Shown here: in pieces, positions 1 to 8,617 of the stretch
How positions within the stretch are numbered: position 1 is the first letter of the stretch
Layout: each line of letters starts with the position of its first letter
Assembly: GCA_049889215.1 (NCBI GenBank)
Contig: JBMHDV010000007.1
Coordinates: forward strand, 1-64,000
Direction: 5' to 3'
DNA length: 64,000 nucleotides
Source of the DNA: UBA817 sp049889215
Lineage (GTDB): Bacteria > Margulisbacteria > Marinamargulisbacteria > UBA817
Notes under the pieces: generated by a model
Database searches by the model: none
Told to the model about the DNA's origin: nothing
The model's input: only the letters and a program-made list of their open reading frames with translations
Position numbers and translations under genes: made by a program

Positions 1-280
1 CCAAACTGGCCCCTTGCGAAAACACACGTCCAGCACCCAAGGCATTGTGCCCCACTTCAGAATTTCCCATATCCTCATCGGTGGGCATCCCAACCGCTGT
101 ACCATGCGCCTTTAAGGTCCGAAACAAGGGCCCCTTAAACAACTGATCCAACGTTGGTGTCTTCGCCAGATGAACGGCATTTTTATCACTGGCTGGTGCC
201 AAACCAACGCCATCCAATATGGCCAAAACCACTGGTCGCTTTGTTATTTTATTCGGTAATTGTTGCAAGGAATGTGTCAT
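1..280 (-). CDS. gpmI: 2,3-bisphosphoglycerate-independent phosphoglycerate mutase, N-terminal part
   Basis: The gene is cut by the window edge; only about 93 N-terminal residues are present, starting at ATG 280. The enzyme interconverts 3- and 2-phosphoglycerate in glycolysis using two Mn ions and a phosphoserine intermediate. The reading contains VLAILDGVG, with the metal-binding Asp of the alkaline-phosphatase fold, and DMGNSEVGHNALGAGRVF, with the catalytic Ser in GNSEVGH. The GHNALGAGR wording resembles the plant/kinetoplastid-type enzyme more than the usual bacterial GHLNIGAGR; this is from memory of the families. It is divergent from the lipase-maturation-factor gene with about 80 bases between start codons. 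Identity is secure; the subfamily is inference. Confidence 0.93.
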   Translation of the reverse strand, partial: MTHSLQQLPNKITKRPVVLAILDGVGLAPASDKNAVHLAKTPTLDQLFKGPLFRTLKAHGTAVGMPTDEDMGNSEVGHNALGAGRVFSQGASL

Positions 281-287
281 GGCTTTT

Positions 288-316
288 AGTCTACAAACAC
301 TACACAAAAAAAACAA
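288..316 (-). promoter_or_regulatory. gpmI promoter, near-leaderless
   Basis: Read on the minus strand, TTGTTT (316-311) is followed after 17 bases by TAGACT (293-288), and the gpmI ATG begins 7 bases later. Transcription would start at about the A of the start codon. The box is typical of the TANNNT leaderless arrangement seen repeatedly in this window. It overlaps the promoter region of the divergent gene. Confidence 0.55.
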
Positions 317-347
317 TTGAGCCATGCAAATTGCACCCCGTCCACGC

Positions 348-353
348 TATAAT
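348..353 (+). promoter_or_regulatory. -10 box of a leaderless promoter (lipase maturation factor gene)
   Basis: A perfect TATAAT is followed by six bases and then ATG 360. It lies downstream of an in-frame ATG at 324, which argues that 360 is the true start. The -35 region (TGCAAA at 325-330 with a 17-base spacer) is weak. Confidence 0.6.
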
Positions 354-359
354 AAAGCC

Positions 360-1910
360 ATGCCAATCAGTGACATCATCCTGCAATTGCCCAGCACCAT
401 TGCCCGCCTATTTGGGGGCTGGTTTGGCCAAGAGTTTTGGTTAACCCGCATGATTTTTGTTCGGGCATTGGGGGCTATTTATTTGGTGGCCTTTTTGGGG
501 GTCCTGTTTCAAATGAAAGGTCTGGTTGGATCGCGTGGATTATTGCCAGCCCAACTATTTTTGCAACAAGTAAAAGCCGCCAGTAGTAGCGGCATGCACG
601 CGTTTTGGAAACTTCCCACCGTATTTTGGTGGCACCTATCGGATCACTGGATGACCCTATTAGCCATCACAGGCGTTGGGCTATCGGCCGCCATTATGCT
701 GGGATTATCGAACGGCATCAGCTTGCTGCTGGTCTGGATCATTTACATGTCCTTTGTTCACATTGGGCAAGTGTTTTACGGCTATGGCTGGGAATCCTTA
801 TTACTAGAAACCGGCTTTTTGGCAATCTTTTTGTACCCCATGTTTAATTTAAGTCTTTTTCCAGCCCATCACCCACCCCCAAAACTGGTGATGGCCCTGC
901 TGCTTTGGGTCCTGTTTCGTAACATGTTTGGGGCCGGCATGATTAAAGTTAGGGGCGATGACTGTTGGCGCGATTTAACCTGCCTCAATACGCACTTCGA
1001 AACCCAACCGTTACCCAACCCTTTAAGCCCCTGGTTTCATCGGTTGCCGCAATGGATGCTAAAAGGCGGCGTGTTATTTAATCACGTGGTGGAACTACTT
1101 GCCCCATTTGGGCTACTACTTACTGCACCATTCCGCATTGTTGCAGGTATTCTAACCGGCATATTTCAAATCATATTAATCATTTCTGGCAACTTATCGT
1201 GGTTAAACTGGTTAACATTGGTGCTATGCATTCCATGTTTCGACGATCGCATTTGGCGACGCATGATTCCTCAGCAATGGCTGCCCACAATCCCACCCGA
1301 TATGGGGTTTTCGGTGCTGGCCACAGGCACCCAGTGGGGGCTAATTGGCTTGGGTGTTTTGGTGGCAGTGTTAAGCATCCAGCCCATTCAAAACTTACTC
1401 TCCAGCCAACAACGCATGAACACATCCTATGACCCCTTCCATTTGGTGAATAGTTACGGGGCCTTTGGCAGTGTGGGCAAAGAACGCTTTGAATGTGTCA
1501 TAAAAGGCAGCCATGACCCCAGCAGCAATGATTGGCAGGAATACGGATTCCCAGCCAAACCCGGGCCAGTCATGCGCCAACACCCCATCATCGCACCCTA
1601 TCAACCTCGGCTGGACTGGCAAATTTGGTTTGCGGCCATGGGCAATATTAACCACAACCCTTGGTTGGTGCACTTGGTGGCCAAACTGTTAAAAAATGAT
1701 CCCACAATCCAACCCCTCATTGGGCACAACCCATTTAAATCACAGCCCCCGGCGGCCATTAAAATCGACCTTTATCGTTATACCTTCGCACCCAAAGGCA
1801 CCCCAGCCAAATGGCAACGCCAATTTGTGGCCCCATACTTGCCCCCAATCACCATCAATGACCCCGCCCTACGGGATTACTTAGCGGCACACGGGTGGCC
1901 GGCGCCATAG
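360..1910 (+). CDS. Lipase maturation factor (LMF1/LMF2) family membrane protein
   Basis: A 516-residue multi-pass membrane protein. Family hallmarks in order: GYGWESLLLETGF, then RGDDCWRDLTCL near residue 197, THFETQPLPNPLS, FNHVVELLAPFG, and after the last membrane segments YDPFHLVNSYGAFGSVGKER, RLDWQIWFAAM and a C-terminal LYRY. In vertebrates LMF1 is an endoplasmic-reticulum protein needed to fold lipoprotein lipase; the role of bacterial homologues is not established. ATG 360 was chosen over ATG 324 because a TATAAT box sits between them. It converges on the SET-domain gene with only nine bases between stop codons. Family assignment is confident; function is unknown. Confidence 0.85.
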   Translation: MPISDIILQLPSTIARLFGGWFGQEFWLTRMIFVRALGAIYLVAFLGVLFQMKGLVGSRGLLPAQLFLQQVKAASSSGMHAFWKLPTVFWWHLSDHWMTLLAITGVGLSAAIMLGLSNGISLLLVWIIYMSFVHIGQVFYGYGWESLLLETGFLAIFLYPMFNLSLFPAHHPPPKLVMALLLWVLFRNMFGAGMIKVRGDDCWRDLTCLNTHFETQPLPNPLSPWFHRLPQWMLKGGVLFNHVVELLAPFGLLLTAPFRIVAGILTGIFQIILIISGNLSWLNWLTLVLCIPCFDDRIWRRMIPQQWLPTIPPDMGFSVLATGTQWGLIGLGVLVAVLSIQPIQNLLSSQQRMNTSYDPFHLVNSYGAFGSVGKERFECVIKGSHDPSSNDWQEYGFPAKPGPVMRQHPIIAPYQPRLDWQIWFAAMGNINHNPWLVHLVAKLLKNDPTIQPLIGHNPFKSQPPAAIKIDLYRYTFAPKGTPAKWQRQFVAPYLPPITINDPALRDYLAAHGWPAP

Positions 1911-1928
1911 CGCCAAACCTTAGGCGCT
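1901..1928. terminator. Two mutually exclusive hairpins between convergent genes
   Basis: GGCGC-CATA-GCGCC (1901-1914) forms a perfect stem over the stop codon of the upstream gene. AGCGCC (1909-1914) can instead pair with GGCGCT (1923-1928), which lies in the end of the opposite-strand gene. The stretch is GC-rich in an AT-rich window and could end transcripts from both sides, although no T-run follows on either strand. Confidence 0.4.
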
Positions 1929-3575
1929 GTAAACAATATCTTTTGGATCAACGATTTTGTCATCAAGATCCATCACAGAAATTGAAAAAAGACCCACATT
2001 TTTTAAGCGCATGACCACAGGCGATGGAAATTGGTCAACTTGATCAAGCTGCCGAACAGCAACAATAAATAAGCATGCTTTAAAAAACAATTCTTTTAAC
2101 TGCTGTTCACCGAAACCAAAGCCACTCATCAATGCCCCAAATTCCGCCTCATTTACAGCCAGCATTTCAGAAAAACCAGGCAACATGTTTTTAAGATCAA
2201 ACGCATCTTTAACCTGATGCTCCAAATCATCAATAAATGTAAACCCTTCGCATTGAGATTCTAATATTGCTTTCCAATTGCTCAATTGGTGTTTGTAAAC
2301 TATATGCACCTTATAATCCAAACTTGGATTGATTATAGACGCACTCAAAAAACGATCCATTATTGAAGGAATTGTTGTGACAAAATCATCAAGTAAAGGG
2401 GCTATATTTTTGGTTTTAAACACCCGGCCAACGTTATCTTTAAATTCAGACAACTTAAATGATTCCGCTGTTAGTGTCTGATTTCTGATCAACCCATCAA
2501 CCATCACATGGGTTTGAAGATCACCCTTTGCCCGGAACTCAAATGATGCCTTGGTTATCCAATAATCGGCACCATAAGCAACCGATAATGATTGGCCTTT
2601 TGGAATTGGTTGTGTTGACTTAATATGAACACCAAGATTAGGAGCAGCATTATCATACGTAATTTTGCAGTTATTACGGCCTAAATTTTTGTTATAAATG
2701 GTTTTAAATGCTATCAGAGTTTGGGGTGTGGGATTTGCTTTGAATGCCTGATAACGCTCTAAAACATTGTCCTGCAATGTTCCATCATTCACCAATGCAC
2801 CAGCCAACCAGGGCGCGCCCGGTACCCGGGACCCAACCGTGTAGCGACCATTTAAAGAGGGCGAAAGGTGACTATCCTGAATCAAATTTGGAAAATACAT
2901 ACTACCACCATCTGACAACGTCTTTTTACAATCTTCAGACCATTGTTCACCAACATAAACGGCCACAACCTGCTCCGCTTCAATGGGTGCCAAACTTTTT
3001 AAACCAAGACCAAAAACTTTATGATTTCGCAATTCCACCCTTGCCCTTGGCTGACTAAATTGTGTTAAATCATGTGAATCAATGGTCGATTGAACAATAT
3101 CAGCAATTTGACGCTGTGACATATGCTGAGCAGCCTGAAACAAACGATATGTTGACTTCTGACGATATTCATTAAACAGTTCCGGTCGGGTATGACGCAG
3201 TTGATTAAAATGGGTATACAGCTGTTTATAAAACTGGCTTAAATTCGGTGATTTAGGATCCTGTTTTATTTGAGTAATAATCAAATTGTTTAATGCAAGT
3301 AATTTTTCTTTATCTGAGCATTCAGACTCTGCTAAAACCAGGGATTGTTGATAATAGTCTAATGCGTCATGAAAATTTTTATTTTTGAAAAAACGATTAC
3401 CAACTTTTCTAGTATTTTCGGCCGACAAAAACGTGATCGGAAGTGAGTCATCCAACTTGGGCTGTTTTTTTTTAGGTAACACTGGGTCTGGTTTTTGAAC
3501 AGAAGAAGCGTCACGATTAGCATGGACAACTGGCGCGGAAAAGCACCCAAAACAACGGCTTAAATTAGATAACAT
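1920..3575 (-). CDS. TPR and SET-domain protein (putative protein lysine methyltransferase)
   Basis: A 551-residue soluble protein. Residues about 50-100 form TPR-like helices (GNRFFKNKNFHDALDYYQQS). Residues about 185-355 read as a SET domain: FGLGLKSLAPIEAEQVVAVYVGE matches the opening strand, and IPKGQSLSVAYGADYW matches the closing block where S-adenosylmethionine and lysine bind; an Asn-Cys pair and an APN tripeptide lie between. SET proteins methylate lysines, usually on histones or ribosomal proteins. The 200-residue C-terminal part is not recognised. The start has a Shine-Dalgarno (TGAGGTG) about seven bases upstream. There is no signal peptide. A host-directed effector role is possible but inferred only from domain content. 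Confidence 0.65.
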   Translation of the reverse strand: MLSNLSRCFGCFSAPVVHANRDASSVQKPDPVLPKKKQPKLDDSLPITFLSAENTRKVGNRFFKNKNFHDALDYYQQSLVLAESECSDKEKLLALNNLIITQIKQDPKSPNLSQFYKQLYTHFNQLRHTRPELFNEYRQKSTYRLFQAAQHMSQRQIADIVQSTIDSHDLTQFSQPRARVELRNHKVFGLGLKSLAPIEAEQVVAVYVGEQWSEDCKKTLSDGGSMYFPNLIQDSHLSPSLNGRYTVGSRVPGAPWLAGALVNDGTLQDNVLERYQAFKANPTPQTLIAFKTIYNKNLGRNNCKITYDNAAPNLGVHIKSTQPIPKGQSLSVAYGADYWITKASFEFRAKGDLQTHVMVDGLIRNQTLTAESFKLSEFKDNVGRVFKTKNIAPLLDDFVTTIPSIMDRFLSASIINPSLDYKVHIVYKHQLSNWKAILESQCEGFTFIDDLEHQVKDAFDLKNMLPGFSEMLAVNEAEFGALMSGFGFGEQQLKELFFKACLFIVAVRQLDQVDQFPSPVVMRLKNVGLFSISVMDLDDKIVDPKDIVYSA

Positions 3576-3664
3576 AAATTAACACCTCAAGATTAGCTAT
3601 AATCAATATCGAGGTTAACGAAATAAAAATTGCATTTCAACGCATTTTACTGAACCATACCACT

Positions 3665-4204
3665 ATGGACAAACAAACCCATCGAAACATCATCATCAAC
3701 GCGCTAAATCAGCTAAGCCCAACAGAAAAAGCCGCGGCAAGCGACCAAATATGCAAGAAACTCACCCAATGGCTAACCACACACCAACCCAACCAGTTGG
3801 GGGCCTTTGTTCCCGTTCGACATGAACCCAACATTTGGCCGGTATTGCTTAACTATGCCAAAACAAACGAGCTCTACTTGCCCAAATTCAACCCCACCAC
3901 CAATGGCTACGATTGGAGCCCCTACAGCGATCCACTGTCCTCATCCAAATTTAACATTCCTGAACCAGCTAGCGCCTGCAGCAAGCCCCCTCAACTTGAT
4001 GCCTGCTTGGTCCCCGCCGTTGGCATTGACCCTAATGGCAATCGCATTGGCTGGGGGTACGGCTACTTTGACCGGCTATTAACCACCAATATTCCTCACC
4101 GCATCGGCATTGTCTTTGATTGTCAGTTACTGCCCACACCCATCACACCTGCTGCATGGGATGTGGCATTAACCAATCACATTACAAATTTTATTAAGGA
4201 TTAA
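3665..4204 (+). CDS. 5-formyltetrahydrofolate cyclo-ligase
   Basis: 179 residues, the usual size for the family. It converts 5-formyltetrahydrofolate to 5,10-methenyltetrahydrofolate with ATP, returning the stored folate to one-carbon metabolism. Diagnostic stretches are FVPVRHEPNIWPVL, the substrate region ELYLPKFN, LVPAVGIDPNGNRIGWGYG and the GYGYFDRLL loop near the C-terminus. It is monocistronic and divergent from the SET-domain gene. No Shine-Dalgarno is visible. The hexamer six bases before the start (AACCAT) is only a poor -10 match. Confidence 0.92.
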   Translation: MDKQTHRNIIINALNQLSPTEKAAASDQICKKLTQWLTTHQPNQLGAFVPVRHEPNIWPVLLNYAKTNELYLPKFNPTTNGYDWSPYSDPLSSSKFNIPEPASACSKPPQLDACLVPAVGIDPNGNRIGWGYGYFDRLLTTNIPHRIGIVFDCQLLPTPITPAAWDVALTNHITNFIKD

Positions 4205-4239
4205 AAGTTAATAGTTTTAAAAAAGTTTTTGTCGCTCTT

Positions 4240-4341
4240 CTAAATCAAAAGGGCCAATATTGAAGCATCACCAGAATTAGCACCTGGAACGTTGCCTCCA
4301 CCAGTAACCCGGTATGGCGGAATAGTCATACCCCCAACCAT
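4240..4341 (-). CDS. Small overlapping ORF, 33 residues, unknown
   Basis: Its ATG overlaps the stop codon of the upstream 151-residue gene as TAATG, the arrangement expected for translational coupling. The product is glycine-rich (MVGGMTIPPYRVTGGGNVPG) with a short hydrophobic C-terminus (ILALLI). It has no recognised homologue and no cysteine. It fills most of the otherwise empty gap before the next gene end. It could be a real small protein or a chance reading; the overlap is the only positive evidence. Confidence 0.35.
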   Translation of the reverse strand: MVGGMTIPPYRVTGGGNVPGANSGDASILALLI

Positions 4342-4796
4342 TACTTCACCCCCTGTAATTCTTTTTGAGTAATATTTTTAGAAAACTCAACATCTTGATT
4401 GTTCATGGCATCCAATCCGCGTTGCACAAATGCCACAAACGACTGTTCATCATGCTCGGATCCTGCCACCCCATTTTTAGAAATCACCTTGTTGCTGCGC
4501 TGATACCGCCACCGCCGCTTTTGCTGACTATTCCAAGCCTCAAAACCATACACTTCTTGCGGAAACACCACCAGCATATGATCTGGCTTTGCCAAATTTT
4601 TGCCATACTTAATGCCAATGCTACTAATATTCCCCAACACTTGCTTGGATGAACTAAAGATCAAATCGAATACTTGATCCAAATTACCTGCCGCACCATC
4701 TTGAGATTTAGCGGGTGCTGCTGCAGCCTCTTTTTTGGGTGGCGCAGGTGCCATTCCCTGAGACATTTGGTGATTCATGTTGACTTCTTGTGGCAT
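4341..4796 (-). CDS. Hypothetical protein with Ala/Pro/Lys-rich N-terminus
   Basis: 151 residues, not recognised. The first 37 residues are low complexity (QMSQGMAPAPPKKEAAAAPA). The rest looks like a small folded domain (DQVFDLIFSSSKQVL, then WNSQQKRRWRYQ). There is no signal peptide, membrane segment or known motif. A Shine-Dalgarno (AGGGG) lies seven bases before the ATG. It is divergent from secA and followed by a tiny overlapping ORF. Presence of a good ribosome site and coding-like composition support a real gene; nothing supports a function. Confidence 0.6.
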   Translation of the reverse strand: MPQEVNMNHQMSQGMAPAPPKKEAAAAPAKSQDGAAGNLDQVFDLIFSSSKQVLGNISSIGIKYGKNLAKPDHMLVVFPQEVYGFEAWNSQQKRRWRYQRSNKVISKNGVAGSEHDEQSFVAFVQRGLDAMNNQDVEFSKNITQKELQGVK

Positions 4797-4872
4797 TATT
4801 TACCCCTTTTTTGTAAGATCTATTTACTTCCTACCCAAATTCATGGTTTTTTAAACATTCAAAAATCAGTCG

Positions 4873-4901
4873 TTGATGGGGCCGGTTGAATTGGGTAAAA
4901 T
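4873..4901 (+). promoter_or_regulatory. secA promoter, leaderless type
   Basis: TTGATG (4873-4878), a 17-base spacer, TAAAAT (4896-4901), six bases, then ATG 4908. This is one of the clearest examples in the window of a promoter whose predicted start site is the start codon itself. Confidence 0.7.
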
Positions 4902-4907
4902 GATGGA

Positions 4908-7481
4908 ATGACCATTATTGAAAAAATTAAAGATCTTTTTGTCGGCGATCCCGTTAAAAAAACAGTAGATCGTTACCAAGACAAAGTAAACAAAATCAAT
5001 GCCCTTGAACCCATCATCAGTCAACTTAGCGATGCAGATTTAACCAATAAAACCACCGAATTCAAAGCCAGTTTAGCCAACGGTCAAAGTTTGGATGATA
5101 TTTTACCGGAAGCGTTTGCCGTTGTTCGTGAAGCAGCTAAACGTGTACTGAATATGCGTCATTTTGATGTACAACTGATTGGGGGCATGGTATTGCACGA
5201 ATGCAGAATTGCTGAAATGAAAACCGGTGAGGGTAAAACCTTGGTCGCAACATTGCCCGCCTATTTAAATGCATTAACCGAAAAAGGGGTGCATTTGGTA
5301 ACGGTTAACGACTATTTGGCCAAACGAGATTCCGAGTGGATGGGCCAAGTCTACACATTTTTAGGGCTCACGGTTGGCTTAATTCAAAACGACATGCCAC
5401 ACGAAGCTCGCCAAGCCGCCTATGCCGCAGACATTACATTTGGCACCAACAACGAGTATGGGTTTGATTATTTACGCGATAACTTGGCCGGCAGTTTGCA
5501 AGAATGCGTTCAACGCACCCCCCATTTTGCAATTGTTGATGAGGTAGATAGCATTTTAATTGACGAAGCACGAACCCCACTGATCATTTCAGGCGCAGTT
5601 GAAGACTCAACTGCAAAGTACAAACAGTTAATTAGCGTTGCCAAAAAGTTAACCTTGGATACCGATTTTACGATGGACGAAAAACATAAAAACGTGGTGC
5701 TGACCGAGACTGGGACAAAAACCATCGAAACCAAACTTGGCATCGATAACATTTATTCAATTGAAACCATGGACGTTGCACATATTATGATCCAATCATT
5801 AAAGGCATTGCACTTATTTAAACGGGATATCGATTATGTTGTACGTGACGGACAAGTGATGATTGTGGATGAATTTACTGGCCGAGTACTGGAAGGTCGC
5901 CGATATTCCGATGGCTTGCACCAAGCCATCGAAGCAGCCGAAAACTTAGTCATTCAAAATGAAAGCCAAACCTTGGCAAGTGTGACATACCAAAACTATT
6001 TTCGCTTATTTCCAAAACTATCCGGCATGACAGGTACGGCTAAAACTGAAGAGGAAGAATTTGTTAAAATTTACGGCTTAGATGTCGCGGTTATTCCTAC
6101 CAATAAGCCGATTCTACGTGACGATACCGCCGATGTTATTTACAAAACCAAAGACGAAAAATACAAAGCCATTGTCAAGGACATTAAAACCCATCACGAA
6201 ACCAAGCAGCCCGTTCTTGTCGGAACCATTGCTATCGAGACATCAGAGCTGATTTCAAAACTACTCACCCAAGAAAAAATCCCTCACCAAGTGCTGAATG
6301 CAAAATTCCACGAAAAAGAAGCGGATATTGTTAAAGATGCTGGACAGCCGGGTGCCATTACTATTGCAACCAACATGGCTGGTCGAGGAACGGACATCGT
6401 GCTTGGCACTGGGGTGACAGACAATGGTGGCTTGTATGTGATTGGATCCGAGCGACATGAGTCTCGCCGAATTGATAATCAGCTACGTGGTCGATCCGGT
6501 CGTCAAGGTGACCCAGGCAAGTCCAAATTTTATTCCAGCTTAGAAGATGACCTCATGCGATTGTTTGGCTCTGAACGAATCGCCTCTGTAATGGAAACCT
6601 TAGGACTCCCAGACGATACCCCAATCGAACACAACATGATCACACGATCGTTAGGAAAGGCTCAAAAAAAAGTAGAACAATTTCATTTTTCAGCACGAAA
6701 ACAAATCTTAGAGTTTGATAACGTGCTCGATAAACAACGTGAAACCGTTTACACTTTGCGACGGCAATGTTTACGCGATGGCACCATATTAGAAAAGCTA
6801 TCCGAAGGCATTCACGACATCTTAGATTTTTTAACAACCCTGTACCAAGACCCAATAAAAAATAAAGCCACCATACGCGAAAATTATGACGAGTTTTGCA
6901 AAGCATTACTGGACATTTTTCCATACCAACCCGTTATGGATGCACTAAAAAGCGATCAAAAAATCACCCTACCTCAACTCCACACCTTACTTGTAAATGA
7001 ATTCAAAAAACAAATTGGGCATTTTCCAGAAGCCATATTTGGTTCCATTTCACGCATGACATTACTTCGCCACTTGGATGTAAAATGGATGGACCAATTA
7101 CACAATATGGACGCTTTACGTGAAGGCATTGGCTTACGTGCGTATGGTCAACGTGACCCGTTAATTGAATACAAAGTTGAGGGGTTTCAAATGTTTAAAG
7201 AAATGATTTTCAATGTATTTAGTGAAACCATAAAAATTCTAAATCGCATTGAAAGCATTGAAGCAACCGCTCCAGAAACGGTTGAAGGACAAGCCCCAAA
7301 AACCATGAGATATTCACGAAATACATCGCAAAGCAACCCTACGGCTGCAACCATAGGCAGTGATGAACTGGGACGAAATGATAAAGTCACCATTGAAAAG
7401 GATGGAAAAACACAAGAGCTTAAATGGAAAAAAGCCAAAGACTTAGTGGAAACACAAGGTTGGAAGATTATTGAGAAATAA
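4908..7481 (+). CDS. secA: Preprotein translocase ATPase SecA
   Basis: 857 residues. SecA drives unfolded preproteins through SecYEG using ATP. Visible landmarks: Walker A AEMKTGEGKT near residue 104, TFGTNNEYGFDYLRDN, Walker B VDEVDSILIDEARTP, the helicase motif NMAGRGTDIVLG and QLRGRSGRQGDPG. The helical scaffold/wing region follows (FDNVLDKQRETVY). The C-terminal zinc-binding CxCxSG tail found in many SecA proteins is absent; the protein ends in a charged segment KWKKAKDLVETQGWKIIEK. Its stop codon overlaps the prfB start as TAATG, so the two genes are probably co-transcribed and coupled. Confidence 0.97.
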   Translation: MTIIEKIKDLFVGDPVKKTVDRYQDKVNKINALEPIISQLSDADLTNKTTEFKASLANGQSLDDILPEAFAVVREAAKRVLNMRHFDVQLIGGMVLHECRIAEMKTGEGKTLVATLPAYLNALTEKGVHLVTVNDYLAKRDSEWMGQVYTFLGLTVGLIQNDMPHEARQAAYAADITFGTNNEYGFDYLRDNLAGSLQECVQRTPHFAIVDEVDSILIDEARTPLIISGAVEDSTAKYKQLISVAKKLTLDTDFTMDEKHKNVVLTETGTKTIETKLGIDNIYSIETMDVAHIMIQSLKALHLFKRDIDYVVRDGQVMIVDEFTGRVLEGRRYSDGLHQAIEAAENLVIQNESQTLASVTYQNYFRLFPKLSGMTGTAKTEEEEFVKIYGLDVAVIPTNKPILRDDTADVIYKTKDEKYKAIVKDIKTHHETKQPVLVGTIAIETSELISKLLTQEKIPHQVLNAKFHEKEADIVKDAGQPGAITIATNMAGRGTDIVLGTGVTDNGGLYVIGSERHESRRIDNQLRGRSGRQGDPGKSKFYSSLEDDLMRLFGSERIASVMETLGLPDDTPIEHNMITRSLGKAQKKVEQFHFSARKQILEFDNVLDKQRETVYTLRRQCLRDGTILEKLSEGIHDILDFLTTLYQDPIKNKATIRENYDEFCKALLDIFPYQPVMDALKSDQKITLPQLHTLLVNEFKKQIGHFPEAIFGSISRMTLLRHLDVKWMDQLHNMDALREGIGLRAYGQRDPLIEYKVEGFQMFKEMIFNVFSETIKILNRIESIEATAPETVEGQAPKTMRYSRNTSQSNPTAATIGSDELGRNDKVTIEKDGKTQELKWKKAKDLVETQGWKIIEK

Positions 7482-8597
7482 TGCACGAACTCGCAACTCA
7501 ATTTAAAAAAACCAAAGATCGGTTCTTCCTCCTTGGAGACTATCTTTGACGATGCTCCATTAAACGAACAAATCCGACAAATTGAAGCAGAAATTGAATT
7601 GGATAGTTTTTGGGACAATAACCCTAATGCTCAAACCATATTTCAGCAATTAAACCAACTGAAACGAAAACGAGACAACATACACGCTATAAAAACAGCC
7701 ATCGCCAATGCCGAAACAGGGTTAACATTATTAGAAGAAGACCCCACTGACAACGATATGATTACAGAAATCACAGATATTATCGCCCACTTAGCAAATA
7801 CGATCGATCAAATCGAAATTGAATGCCTATTGTCCCATGAATGGGATAATTTCAACTGCATATTTACCATTAATTCAGGGGCCGGCGGGACGGATGCTCA
7901 AGATTGGGCTGAAATGCTATTACGAATGTATACCCGCTGGTTTAGTCAAAAGGAATTTACCCATGAATTAACTGAAATGACCCCCGGCGATGAAGCGGGC
8001 ATAAAATCTGCCACCATTATGGTGAAAGGGCCCTTTTGCTATGGGTTATGTAAAAACGAAATTGGCATTCATCGATTGGTGCGACAAAGCCCATTTAACG
8101 CCAATGCCAAACGCCAAACATCATTCGCTGCTGTGGACGTAATTCCAGAATTTGATGATAGCTATAAGCAAATTAGCATTGATGCAAAAGACCTTCGAAT
8201 TGATACCTACCGAGCATCTGGCGCTGGTGGCCAGCACATCAATAAAACTGATTCAGCGGTTCGTATTACCCACTTACCAACAGGAATTGTGGCCCAATCC
8301 CAAGCACAGCGATCACAAACCGCCAATAAGGACACCGCCATGAAAATTTTGACCGCTCGAATAGTAACGCAATTGGAAATGCAACAAAAAGAAAAAATTG
8401 ATGATTTAAAAAGTGGAAACGACATTGCCTGGGGCAACCAAATCCGCTCCTACGTGTTTCACCCCTACAAAATGGTAAAAGATCATCGCACCAACGAAGA
8501 AACCTCCAATATCCAAAAAGTTATGGATGGTGAAATCGATGCCTTTATTGAACATCATTTACGGCACCAGTCGCAACAAAAGCTCGACAAATCCTAA
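7481..8597 (+). CDS. prfB: Peptide chain release factor 2, expressed by programmed +1 frameshift
   Basis: The gene starts at ATG 7481, overlapping the secA stop, and reads 22 codons to an in-frame TGA at 7547-7549. A +1 slip there continues into the long frame, giving about 371 residues, normal for RF2. The RF2 stop-recognition tripeptide SPF is present (RLVRQSPFNANAKRQ, residue about 203). The catalytic GGQ is in ASGAGGQHINKTDSAV near residue 248. RF2 releases chains at UGA and UAA, and the frameshift couples its synthesis to its own shortage. An ORF caller sees only the downstream frame, from a TTG at 7533. Confidence 0.95.
7535..7549 (+). promoter_or_regulatory. prfB +1 programmed frameshift site
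   Basis: The sequence GGAGACTATCTTTGAC contains the canonical CTT TGA C slippage site (7544-7550) preceded by a Shine-Dalgarno-like GGAG (7535-7538). In frame 0 the TGA ends a 22-residue reading. Slipping of the Leu tRNA by one base from CTT to TTT resumes at GAC. In E. coli the stimulator is AGGGGG with a 3-base spacer; here it is shorter and slightly further from the CTT codon. Confidence 0.93.
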
Positions 8598-8611
8598 AGA
8601 ATTGCTAAGCT
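8584..8611 (+). promoter_or_regulatory. alr promoter, leaderless type
   Basis: TCGACA (8584-8589), a 16-base spacer, TAAGCT (8606-8611), six bases, then ATG 8618. The -35 box differs from TTGACA at one base. It overlaps the 3' end of prfB, so alr may be transcribed both with and independently of prfB. Confidence 0.5.
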
Positions 8612-8617
8612 AAGATT

